Shown piece after piece: positions 35,835 to 43,176 of a stretch of DNA of 64,000 nt. Origin of the DNA: Pseudomonas piscis (GTDB taxonomy: Bacteria > Pseudomonadota > Gammaproteobacteria > Pseudomonadales > Pseudomonadaceae); the NCBI RefSeq assembly GCF_009380155.1, contig NZ_WHUV01000007.1:248001-312000 (forward strand), given 5' to 3'. The notes under the pieces are model-generated. The model was not told where the DNA came from. It ran no database searches and saw only the letters and a list, made by a program, of their open reading frames with translations. Each line of letters starts with the position of its first letter. The stretch's first letter is position 1. The position numbers and the translations under genes are program-made.

Positions 35835-36307
35835 TGCAGTCGCTGCCCGGTTTGCGCTTCGAACGAGGCATGGCCTTGCTGGCCAGCCTGTTGTTCCTGT
35901 CGCTGTTGACGATGATCGGTGTTTCAGCCATGCAGAATGCCACCTTGCAGGAGCGGATGGCCGCCAGCCTGGCCCAGCAGCATCGTGCCTTCCAGGCCGC
36001 CGAGACGGCATTGCGCCTGGGCGAGGCGCAAGTGCGCAAGGGGGGCGCCTGGCCGGTATGTGCGACGCCAGTGCGGTGCGCTCCCCCTGGCGAGTCGTCA
36101 TTGGTGGTCGATGCTGGCTGGAACGTAAGTTCCGGAGTGCGCTGGGTGGCAACGGTCGATGGTTATTACGCGGTGCAGAACCTGGGGCTCGTCAAGGGGG
36201 CGGTCCGATTGCCCGAAGAGGTTACGGCCACCTTGTATCGAGTGACGGCCATCGGCCTGGCTGGCCAGGCACGCAGCGTGCTGGAAAGCATCTATGCCAA
36301 ATACTGA
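35834..36307 (+). CDS. pilX: Type IV minor pilin PilX
   Basis: A 157-residue PilX-like protein. The leader MQSLPGLRFERG precedes MALLASLLFLSLLTMIGVSAMQNATLQERMAA; the +5 residue is Ala, not Glu, as is usual for PilX/GspK-like minor pilins. AFQAAETALRLGE is the PilX family block. The start overlaps the pilW stop (TGATG). Its 3' end overlaps the next small gene by 14 nt. Confidence 0.83.
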   Translation: MQSLPGLRFERGMALLASLLFLSLLTMIGVSAMQNATLQERMAASLAQQHRAFQAAETALRLGEAQVRKGGAWPVCATPVRCAPPGESSLVVDAGWNVSSGVRWVATVDGYYAVQNLGLVKGAVRLPEEVTATLYRVTAIGLAGQARSVLESIYAKY

Positions 36308-36641
36308 CGCGGATCGCGGACGTTGGCGCAGCAGCCTGCTGGCCCTGGGCGGCCTGCTGTGGGGGCTGTGCCCAGCGGCTACTACCCAGGTGCTGGCTGA
36401 TGATCTGGCGATGGCGCAAGGGATGACGCTGTTGTCGCCGCCGCAGCCGGAGACTTGCTGCAGCAATATCGATGGCGGGAATTTGCCCGATGTACCTGTG
36501 TTCGGCGGTAAGATGCTCGGCGCCCCGATGCCGGGCCAGTCTGACAATGTCTCCCGGGAGCCTCGAGGCGGCGCCATCGAGCCCCCCTTGCAGCGCCCCG
36601 ATGCCGCTGGCCGGCGCATCCTGTGGCGACAAATCCAGTAA
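36294..36641 (+). CDS. Small secreted protein in the pilY1 position
   Basis: A 115-residue protein starting MPNTDADRGRWRSSLLALGG with a signal-like hydrophobic stretch ending near QVLAD. The mature part is proline- and glycine-rich, has a Cys-Cys pair (PETCCSN) and ends GRRILWRQIQ. It starts inside pilX and is followed by pilE after 15 nt, exactly where P. aeruginosa has the 1161-residue PilY1 adhesin/tip protein and PilY2. The C-terminal WRQ-type ending is reminiscent of PilY1 C-termini (from memory). It may be a PilY1 relic with most of the protein deleted, or an unrelated pilin-operon gene. Confidence 0.55.
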   Translation: MPNTDADRGRWRSSLLALGGLLWGLCPAATTQVLADDLAMAQGMTLLSPPQPETCCSNIDGGNLPDVPVFGGKMLGAPMPGQSDNVSREPRGGAIEPPLQRPDAAGRRILWRQIQ

Positions 36642-36656
36642 GCGAGATTCTTGACC

Positions 36657-37058
36657 ATGCGCAGATCCAACCAAGGTCTTACCCTGATCGAAATCATGAT
36701 CGTGATCGCGATCATCGGTCTGGTCCTCACCTTGAGCCTTCCCAGCATCACTGAGTACATGAGGAAGCCTCACCGCAGTGAAGTCACGGTGCTGCTCACC
36801 GAGCAGGCACAGTTACTCGAGCGCCATCACGCCTCGGCCGGGGTCTATAGCAATGCACCCGGCCTGAGCACGGGCAATGACTACTACAGCCTCAGTGCAA
36901 CCCTGACCGATAGCGGATTCTCGCTGACGGCAGTGCCCAAGGCCGATGGCCTGATGGCGGCCGACAAGTGCGGCAGCTTCAGCCTCGACCAGGCCGGGGC
37001 GATCGGCCTGGCAGGCCAGGCCGATGGGGTGACGACCAAGGACTGCTGGGGCCGCTGA
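36657..37058 (+). CDS. pilE: Type IV minor pilin PilE
   Basis: A 133-residue prepilin with leader MRRSNQG and mature N-terminus LTLIEIMIVIAIIGLVLTLSLPS, Glu at +5. Two cysteines near the C-terminus (ADKCGSF and TKDCWGR) would close the D-loop disulfide as in PilE. The ATG at 36657 is chosen over the in-frame TTG two codons upstream because it begins a normal leader. Last gene of the minor pilin cluster. Confidence 0.86.
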   Translation: MRRSNQGLTLIEIMIVIAIIGLVLTLSLPSITEYMRKPHRSEVTVLLTEQAQLLERHHASAGVYSNAPGLSTGNDYYSLSATLTDSGFSLTAVPKADGLMAADKCGSFSLDQAGAIGLAGQADGVTTKDCWGR

Positions 37059-37114
37059 GTACCTGTTTCGGGAGCCCAGGCGCCCACTGTCTTTCTCATT
37101 GATTGGAACCATCC

Positions 37115-38227
37115 ATGGCTAAGCAACAGCAAGTGCTGGTGATCGGAGGCGGGGTGATCGGCCTGCTCACCGCCTACAACCTGGCTTCCAAGGGGCAGCA
37201 AGTGCGGCTCCTGGAGCGCTCTGACCTGGGGTGTGAGTCTTCCTGGGCCGGTGGCGGGATCGTTTCCCCGCTCTATCCCTGGCGGTACAGCCCGGCGGTC
37301 ACCGCACTGGCCCACTGGTCGCAGGATTTTTATCCGCAGCTTGCCGGGCAATTGTTCGGCGATACCGGGATCGACCCCGAGGTGCATACCACCGGCCTCT
37401 ACTGGTTGGACCTGGAAGACCAGGCCCCGGCCCTGGAGTGGGCGCGGCGTGAGGGGCGGCCGCTGAGCCAGGTGGACATCAGCGCCGTGCATGATGCGGT
37501 GCCGGTACTCGGGAGCGGCTATCAGCAGGCGATCTACATGGCCAATGTGGCCAATGTGCGTAATCCGCGCCTGGTGAAGTCCCTCAAGGCGGCGTTGCAG
37601 GCCCTGCCCAATGTGCATATCGATGAGCAATGCCCGGTCACGGGGTTTATCCGGGACGAGCAGCGAGTGGTGGGTGTGCACAGCGCCCTGGGCGAGTTGA
37701 GGGCGGACCAAGTGGTGCTTTGTGCCGGGGCCTGGAGCGGTGAGTTGCTGTCCAGCCTGGGGCTGGCGTTGCCGGTGGAGCCGGTCAAGGGACAGATGAT
37801 CCTGTACAAGTGCGCCGCCGACTTCTTGTCTTGCATGGTCCTGGCCAAGGGACGCTATGCGATTCCCCGGCGCGATGGGCATATCCTGGTGGGCAGCACC
37901 CTGGAGCATGAAGGTTTCGACAAGACTCCGACCGCCTCTGCCCTGGATAGCCTCAAGGCGTCGGCCGTCGAGCTGATCCCGGCCCTGGCGGACGCAGAGG
38001 TGGTTGGGCATTGGGCGGGCTTGCGTCCGGGCTCTCCTGAAGGCATTCCCTACATCGGACAGGTTCCCGGATTCGACGGTTTGTGGCTCAACTGCGGGCA
38101 TTACCGTAACGGCCTGGTGTTGGCTCCGGCTTCCTGCCAATTGTTCTGCGACCTGTTGTTGGGCAACCAGCCGATCATCGACCCACAGCCATATGCTCCT
38201 GCGGGACGCATCGAGGCGCGCGTCTAG
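37115..38227 (+). CDS. thiO: Glycine oxidase ThiO
   Basis: A 370-residue FAD-dependent amine oxidase that converts glycine to the iminoglycine used for the thiazole of thiamine. The Rossmann FAD motif VLVIGGGVIGLLTAYNLASKG is at the N-terminus, ESSWAGGGIVSPLYPW follows near residue 45, and the substrate-carboxylate arginine is in HWAGLRPGSPEGIPYIG near 305. It is the D-amino-acid-oxidase-like gene that sits by the pilin cluster in other pseudomonads. Its stop overlaps that of pilR by 3-4 nt, convergently. Confidence 0.88.
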   Translation: MAKQQQVLVIGGGVIGLLTAYNLASKGQQVRLLERSDLGCESSWAGGGIVSPLYPWRYSPAVTALAHWSQDFYPQLAGQLFGDTGIDPEVHTTGLYWLDLEDQAPALEWARREGRPLSQVDISAVHDAVPVLGSGYQQAIYMANVANVRNPRLVKSLKAALQALPNVHIDEQCPVTGFIRDEQRVVGVHSALGELRADQVVLCAGAWSGELLSSLGLALPVEPVKGQMILYKCAADFLSCMVLAKGRYAIPRRDGHILVGSTLEHEGFDKTPTASALDSLKASAVELIPALADAEVVGHWAGLRPGSPEGIPYIGQVPGFDGLWLNCGHYRNGLVLAPASCQLFCDLLLGNQPIIDPQPYAPAGRIEARV

Positions 38228-39555
38228 TCCAGTCCCAGTTTCTTCAAGCGATAGCGCATCGAGCGAAACGACAGACCTAGCCGGCGAGCCGCCTCCGTGC
38301 GGTTCCAGCGGCATGCTTCCAGCGCCTGGAGCAGCAACTGGCGCTCCACCTGTTGCAGGTGTAGCGCCAGATCGAACGCGGTCGCGGCTGGATGCGGGAG
38401 ACTTTCCGCTCGGCTGGCGCAGGGCAGGCCGAGGTCCGCCACTTCTATCCATGGTCCTTCGCGGAAAATCTGTGCCCGTTCCAGCAGGTTTTCCAGTTCT
38501 CGCACATTGCCGGGAAAGTCGTGGGCCTCCAGCGCCTGCAGTGCTTCCGGGCGCAGCTGGGCTACCGTCTGGCCGCTGTCGATGGCCAAGCGCTGCAGGA
38601 TATGCCGGGCCAACAGGTTGATATCGGCATGGCGCTCGCGCAGGGGTGGAACCCGTAGTTCGATGACGTTCAGGCGATAGTACAGATCCTGGCGGAAGCG
38701 TCCGGCTTCCACCTGCTGCTTCAGATCCTGGTGGGTGGCACACAAAATCCTGAGGTCCACCGCTTCCTCTGTCTGGCTACCCACTGCCCGTACGGACTTT
38801 TCCTGCAAGGCACGCAGGAGTTTCACCTGCATGGCCAGCGGCAGTTCGGCTACTTCGTCGAGGAACAGGGTGCCGCCCCGTGCGGCCAGGAACAGCCCGG
38901 GCTGGTCCGCCATGGCCCCACTGAAGCTGCCTTTGCGGTGACCGAAGAATTCGCTCTCCATCAACTCCGAAGGGATGGCTCCACAGTTGACCGCAATGAA
39001 CGGTCGCCGGACCCTGGGGCTCAGGTCGTGGATCAAGCGGGCGACCCGTTCCTTGCCGCTACCGGATTCGCCGCTGATGTAGACCGCTGCCTGGCTAGGC
39101 GCCAGCTTGGTGATCTGGCGGCGCAGGTCGGCCATTGCTGGTGAGTTGCCCAGCAGTTGCTTGCTTGCCGAGGTTTCCCGGGGCACAGGTGGCTTGAGGC
39201 GGTTGCCGACCAGCTCTCGTAGATGCTTGAGATCCAGGGGTTTGTGCAGCAGATCGCAGGCTCCGGCCTGCAAGGCACTGGCAGCGGTCTGCTGGCTGGT
39301 ATCGTCGCTGAGTACGGCCACCGGAACACGGGAGTGGTCCTGGCGGATGTGTCTCAGTAGTTCCAGGCCGCAGCCGTCCGGCAGATGCAGGTCGGTCAGG
39401 CACAGGTCGAAACGATTTTGCCTCAAGTGGTCGCGGGCTTCTTGCAAGGTGCTGGCGCTGCGGGTGTGCAGGCGCATCCGGCCGAGAGTGATTTCTACAA
39501 GGGCGCGTACTTCCTTGGCCCCATCGACCACCAGGACCTTTTGCCGTGGATTCAT
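38224..39555 (-). CDS. pilR: Sigma54-dependent regulator PilR, atypical receiver
   Basis: A 443-residue NtrC-family activator of pilA. Receiver domain (1-120): the usual acidic pair is VVDG (Asp11-Gly12), so one Mg-binding acid is lost, while the phospho-acceptor Asp55 (LCLTDLHLP) and the Lys of HKPLDL remain. AAA+ domain: Walker A GESGSGKE near 162, Walker B GTLFLDEV, and the sigma54-contact loop GSFSGA with Ser for the usual Thr. C-terminal Fis-type helix-turn-helix NRTEAARRLGLSFRSMRYRLKKLGLD is intact. The partner kinase gene pilS, normally just upstream and overlapping, is absent. Confidence 0.88.
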   Translation of the reverse strand: MNPRQKVLVVDGAKEVRALVEITLGRMRLHTRSASTLQEARDHLRQNRFDLCLTDLHLPDGCGLELLRHIRQDHSRVPVAVLSDDTSQQTAASALQAGACDLLHKPLDLKHLRELVGNRLKPPVPRETSASKQLLGNSPAMADLRRQITKLAPSQAAVYISGESGSGKERVARLIHDLSPRVRRPFIAVNCGAIPSELMESEFFGHRKGSFSGAMADQPGLFLAARGGTLFLDEVAELPLAMQVKLLRALQEKSVRAVGSQTEEAVDLRILCATHQDLKQQVEAGRFRQDLYYRLNVIELRVPPLRERHADINLLARHILQRLAIDSGQTVAQLRPEALQALEAHDFPGNVRELENLLERAQIFREGPWIEVADLGLPCASRAESLPHPAATAFDLALHLQQVERQLLLQALEACRWNRTEAARRLGLSFRSMRYRLKKLGLD

Positions 39556-39826
39556 GACAGTGCGCTTTCATCCATGAAGAACGGGCAGCCGGCGTATCGC
39601 CAGGCCGAGAGTTGAAGTCTAGGCCCGCTAGGCAAGAGCGGCAGGGCAGCGGCGGAGGTGGTGGCGCCGACCAGGGGGGGCGAGCCAGCTCGAGAGGCAG
39701 CAGGACCACTGAATCCGGGGGCTGGGGGGATTGGCCTGCCGGCTTGGAGGGTGGAGGTTATTTTGTCGCCAATTATTCTGGCGATGGGGCGATTGCCCCG
39801 TGCCGTCAGGCGCAGGGCGGGTGCGG
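39556..39826 (-). other. Gap where pilS is expected; possible 3' relic
   Basis: Only 271 nt separate the start of pilR from the small gene upstream, where P. aeruginosa has the 530-residue kinase PilS. On the minus strand an open frame runs to a stop overlapping the pilR start as ATGA and ends AGCPFFMDESALS, which resembles the coupled stop of pilS. I cannot show that it derives from pilS. The region is rich in Pro and Ala codons and looks degenerate. Confidence 0.25.
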
Positions 39827-40060
39827 TCAGCGGTTCTGGCTACCGGGGCCTTGTTCCAGGTGGGCCTGGCTGCAATACCATTGCTGCGACAGGCTCAGGG
39901 CCCGGTCCTGGGGCAGGTGTACGCCGCAGTGGGCGCAACGCACCATGGGCGTGCTACCTGGCTCAGCGGGGTTATGGGGAGCCGAGGCGGGGCGCTTGAA
40001 TTTGCGCCAGAACCATACCGCAGCGGCAATCAGGGCGATCCAGAACAGTAGACGAACCAT
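39827..40060 (-). CDS. PP0621-family small protein
   Basis: A 77-residue protein with an N-terminal transmembrane helix (MVRLLFWIALIAAAVWFW) and a cytoplasmic zinc-ribbon-like tail: CAHC near residue 42 and WYCSQAH near 62 (C-x2-C, C-x3-H). The small family of this name sits next to bamD in P. putida (from memory), matching the context. Function unknown. Confidence 0.7.
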   Translation of the reverse strand: MVRLLFWIALIAAAVWFWRKFKRPASAPHNPAEPGSTPMVRCAHCGVHLPQDRALSLSQQWYCSQAHLEQGPGSQNR

Positions 40061-40141
40061 GGCATCCAGTTTCTTGAGGAAAGATGCGGCAGTTTAGCCA
40101 AGCGCTTGCCGGTCGCACAGGCCCGCAGGATTGCAGGCATG

Positions 40142-40169
40142 AAAAAGGGAGACTTGAAGTCTCCCTTTA
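40142..40169 (-). terminator. Rho-independent terminator of bamD
   Basis: On the minus strand AAAGGGAGACT and AGTCTCCCTTT form an 11-bp stem followed by a T-tract. It lies 20 nt after the bamD stop. Confidence 0.9.
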
Positions 40170-40188
40170 TTGAACAGGCTGCTGCTGA

Positions 40189-41211
40189 TCAGTCGAATAC
40201 GCCGAAGGTCATGTAGCTGAACCAGGAGCGATCTTCATTGTTGCCAGCGGCTTGGTGATTTTCTTCTTCGATCACTTCGCCGTTGCTGTCCTTGGGCTTG
40301 AGCTCCTCGGGGATCGCTTCTTTGGCATCCTGATATTGCTTCATGATGTCCTGGTTGGCGCGGGTTTCTCCCGGCGGCAGCGGCGGACGGGATTCGATCA
40401 GGCCCAGGGTGGCCTTGCTCAGCCAGGAGCGGTTGTCGGCCTCGGCTACCCGCGGTACGAACTGGCCATCCACCAGGCTTGGGTGGTCTGGGTAGTTGAG
40501 CTTGAGGGTTTCCAGGCTGGTGGCTGCCAGCTCATCCAGGTGCAGGCGCTGATAGGCCTCGGTCATGACCGCCAGGCCATCGCCTACCGATGGGGTTTCC
40601 TGGAAGTTCTCCACCACGTAGCGGCCACGGTTGGCGGCGGCGACATAGGCCTGGCGGGTGAGGTAGTAGTCGGCTACGTGGATTTCATAGGAAGCCAGCA
40701 GGTTGCGCAGGTAGATCATGCGCTGCTTGGCATCCGGGGCGTAGCGGCTGTTCGGGTAGCGGCTGGTGAGCTGGGCGAATTCGTTGTACGAATCGCGAGC
40801 GGCACCTGGGTCGCGCTTGGTCATGTCCAGCGGCAGGAAGCGCGCCAGCAGGCCGACGTCCTGGTCGAACGAGGTCAGGCCCTTGAGGTAATAGGCGTAG
40901 TCGACGTTCGGATGCTGCGGGTGCAGGCGAATGAAGCGCTCGGCAGCCGACTTGGCGGCTTCCGGCTCGGCATTCTTGTAGTTGGCATAGATCAGCTCGA
41001 GCTGTGCCTGGTCGGCGTAGCGACCGAAGGGATAGCGCGACTCCAGGGCCTTGAGCTTGGCAGTGGCGCTGGTATAGCTGTGGTTGTCCAGGTCGGTCTG
41101 CGCCTGCTGGTACAGCTCGACTTCGCTCAGGTTTTCGTCAACGACTTCCTTCGATGAGCAAGCAGCGGTCAGTGCGAGGATGGCGATCAGCAGCAGGTGT
41201 TTCACTTGCAT
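40189..41211 (-). CDS. bamD: Outer-membrane assembly lipoprotein BamD
   Basis: A 340-residue lipoprotein of the BAM complex, which inserts beta-barrels into the outer membrane. Signal MQVKHLLLIAILALTAAC has the lipobox LTAAC. The mature part is built of TPR-like helices (YQQAQTDLDNHSYTSATAKLKALESRYP, then repeats) as in BamD/ComL. The acidic C-terminal extension (about 290-340) makes it longer than the E. coli protein (245 residues), as in other pseudomonads. The ATG at 41211 begins the signal peptide. Divergent from rluD. Confidence 0.94.
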   Translation of the reverse strand: MQVKHLLLIAILALTAACSSKEVVDENLSEVELYQQAQTDLDNHSYTSATAKLKALESRYPFGRYADQAQLELIYANYKNAEPEAAKSAAERFIRLHPQHPNVDYAYYLKGLTSFDQDVGLLARFLPLDMTKRDPGAARDSYNEFAQLTSRYPNSRYAPDAKQRMIYLRNLLASYEIHVADYYLTRQAYVAAANRGRYVVENFQETPSVGDGLAVMTEAYQRLHLDELAATSLETLKLNYPDHPSLVDGQFVPRVAEADNRSWLSKATLGLIESRPPLPPGETRANQDIMKQYQDAKEAIPEELKPKDSNGEVIEEENHQAAGNNEDRSWFSYMTFGVFD

Positions 41212-41361
41212 AGCGGCTTGCGTCCCTATGACGGCCGCTGTCTTGGGCGGGGCCGTCCTGTTATGATGAGCGCCCCGTTGAAAGCCTCGGGGCAAAAGAC
41301 GCCGTATTTAACCACAAGCGCGCAGCCGAAACCAAAGGCTGTGCCGACCCCCAGTCCGAGC

Positions 41362-42324
41362 ATGTCCGATAAAATAGAACTTCGCGCAGAGGTGCCGTCC
41401 GAACTGGGCGGTCAACGCCTCGATCAAGTCGCCGCCCAATTATTCGCCGAGCATTCGCGCTCGCGCCTTTCCGCCTGGATCAAGGACGGTCGCCTGACCG
41501 TGGACGGGGCGGTACTTCGTCCCCGTGACATCGTCCACGGCGGCTCCGTCCTCGAGCTGACTGCCGAGCAGGAAGCCCAGGGTGAATGGGTTGCCCAGGA
41601 CATCGAGCTGGACATCGTCTACGAAGACGACGATATCCTGGTGATCAACAAGCCCGCGGGACTGGTGGTGCACCCGGCTGCCGGCCATGCTGACGGCACC
41701 TTGCTCAATGCGCTGCTGCATCATATTCCCGACATCATCAACGTGCCGCGAGCCGGCATCGTCCACCGCCTGGACAAGGACACCACCGGCCTGATGGTGG
41801 TGGCCAAGACCATCCAGGCGCAGACGCAACTGGTGGCCCAGCTGCAGAGCCGCACCGTCAGCCGCATATATGAATGCATCGTGATCGGCGTGGTGACAGC
41901 AGGCGGCAAGATCAATGCCCCCATCGGTCGCCATGGCCAGCAGCGCCAGCGCATGGCGGTGATGGAAGGTGGCAAGCCGGCAGTCAGCCACTATCGGGTA
42001 CTGGAGCGCTTCCGCTCCCATACCCATGTGAGGGTCAAGCTGGAAACCGGGCGTACCCACCAGATTCGGGTCCACATGGCCCACATCAACTTCCCGTTGG
42101 TGGGCGATCCGGCGTACGGCGGCCGCTTCCGCATCCCTCCGGCCGCCAGCCCGACCATGGTCGATTCGCTGAAGAACTTCCCGCGCCAGGCGCTGCATGC
42201 GCGCTTTCTCGAGCTGGACCACCCGACCACCGGCAAGCGCATGAGCTGGGAGTCGCCGTTGCCGGAAGACTTCGTCTGGCTGCTGTCGCTGCTCAAGCAA
42301 GACCGTGAGGCGTTCATCGGATGA
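41362..42324 (+). CDS. rluD: 23S rRNA pseudouridine synthase RluD
   Basis: A 320-residue enzyme that makes pseudouridines 1911, 1915 and 1917 in helix 69. The N-terminal S4 domain (GGQRLDQVAAQLFAEHSRSRLSAWIKDGRLTVDG) precedes the RsuA/RluD domain with HRLDKDTTGLMVVAKT, which holds the catalytic Asp near residue 140. GRTHQIRVHMAHINFPLVGDP is the conserved C-terminal block. The start MSDKIELRAEVPSELGG is chosen by homology; a long upstream extension is not conserved. The stop overlaps pgeF as ATGA. Confidence 0.94.
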   Translation: MSDKIELRAEVPSELGGQRLDQVAAQLFAEHSRSRLSAWIKDGRLTVDGAVLRPRDIVHGGSVLELTAEQEAQGEWVAQDIELDIVYEDDDILVINKPAGLVVHPAAGHADGTLLNALLHHIPDIINVPRAGIVHRLDKDTTGLMVVAKTIQAQTQLVAQLQSRTVSRIYECIVIGVVTAGGKINAPIGRHGQQRQRMAVMEGGKPAVSHYRVLERFRSHTHVRVKLETGRTHQIRVHMAHINFPLVGDPAYGGRFRIPPAASPTMVDSLKNFPRQALHARFLELDHPTTGKRMSWESPLPEDFVWLLSLLKQDREAFIG

Positions 42325-43046
42325 ATGACTGGCTGATTCCTGACTGGCCCGCGCCGGCCGGGGTCAAGTCCTGTGTCACCACCCGCAGTGGCGGCGTCAG
42401 CCTGGCGCCGTTCGACAGCCTCAACCTGGGCGATCACGTCGACGACCAACCCGACGCAGTGGCCGAGAACCGGCGTCGCCTCACCGAGCAGTTCTCCATC
42501 GCTCCGGCCTGGTTGCAGCAGGTGCATGGGGTCGCGGTGGCCCACGCCGATCCCGCCGTGGTTGCAACCGCTGATGCCAGCTGGTCCGCCACGCCGGGCG
42601 TTGCCTGCGCGGTGATGACCGCCGACTGCCTGCCGGCGCTGTTCTGTAACCGTGCCGGGACCCGGGTCGCGGCGGCCCATGCCGGTTGGCGTGGGCTGGC
42701 TGCCGGAGTGCTGGAAGCCACGCTCGACCACCTCGACGTGCCCGCCGACCAGGTCCTGGTATGGCTAGGGCCGGCGATAGGTCCACAGCGTTTCGAAGTG
42801 GGCGCCGAAGTGCGCGAGGCGTTCGTCACTCAGTTGGCCGAGGCCGCGCAGGCCTTTGTCCCGAGCATCAATGCCGGACGCTTCATGGCCGATATCTACC
42901 AGTTGGCACGCCTGCGCCTGGCGGCCCGTGGTGTCACCGCTGTTTATGGCGGTGGTTACTGCACTGTCAGCGACCCGCGTTTTTTCTCCTATAGGCGCAA
43001 TCCGCGTACCGGGCGTTTCGCCTCCCTCGTCTGGCTCGAGCGCTAG
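42321..43046 (+). CDS. pgeF: Peptidoglycan editing factor PgeF (YfiH)
   Basis: A 241-residue copper-oxidase-fold protein (DUF152) reported to edit peptidoglycan precursors and to act as a purine nucleoside enzyme. The metal-binding residues are intact: WLQQVHG, VMTADCLPALF and AAHAGWRGLAAG. YCTVSDPRFFSYRR is the family C-terminal block. The ATG overlaps the rluD stop, so translation is coupled; rluD-pgeF-clpB is a conserved order. Confidence 0.92.
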   Translation: MNDWLIPDWPAPAGVKSCVTTRSGGVSLAPFDSLNLGDHVDDQPDAVAENRRRLTEQFSIAPAWLQQVHGVAVAHADPAVVATADASWSATPGVACAVMTADCLPALFCNRAGTRVAAAHAGWRGLAAGVLEATLDHLDVPADQVLVWLGPAIGPQRFEVGAEVREAFVTQLAEAAQAFVPSINAGRFMADIYQLARLRLAARGVTAVYGGGYCTVSDPRFFSYRRNPRTGRFASLVWLER

Positions 43047-43076
43047 ACTAATCTGACCTGCGTCAAGCAACTGACG

Positions 43077-43105
43077 CTTGAATCTCCCAGAATCGACCGC
43101 ATCTA
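43077..43105 (+). promoter_or_regulatory. Heat-shock (sigma32) promoter of clpB
   Basis: CTTGAA and CCGCATCTA are separated by 14 nt; the consensus is CTTGAA N11-16 CCCCATNTA, so only one position differs. It lies about 70 nt upstream of the clpB ATG. Confidence 0.8.
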
Positions 43106-43176
43106 GGGAATCATCTGGCAGGTTTCTCTATTTAGGTGTGTCCATCGCTCCGGCCTGCTCAAAAGGAAGGTGACTA

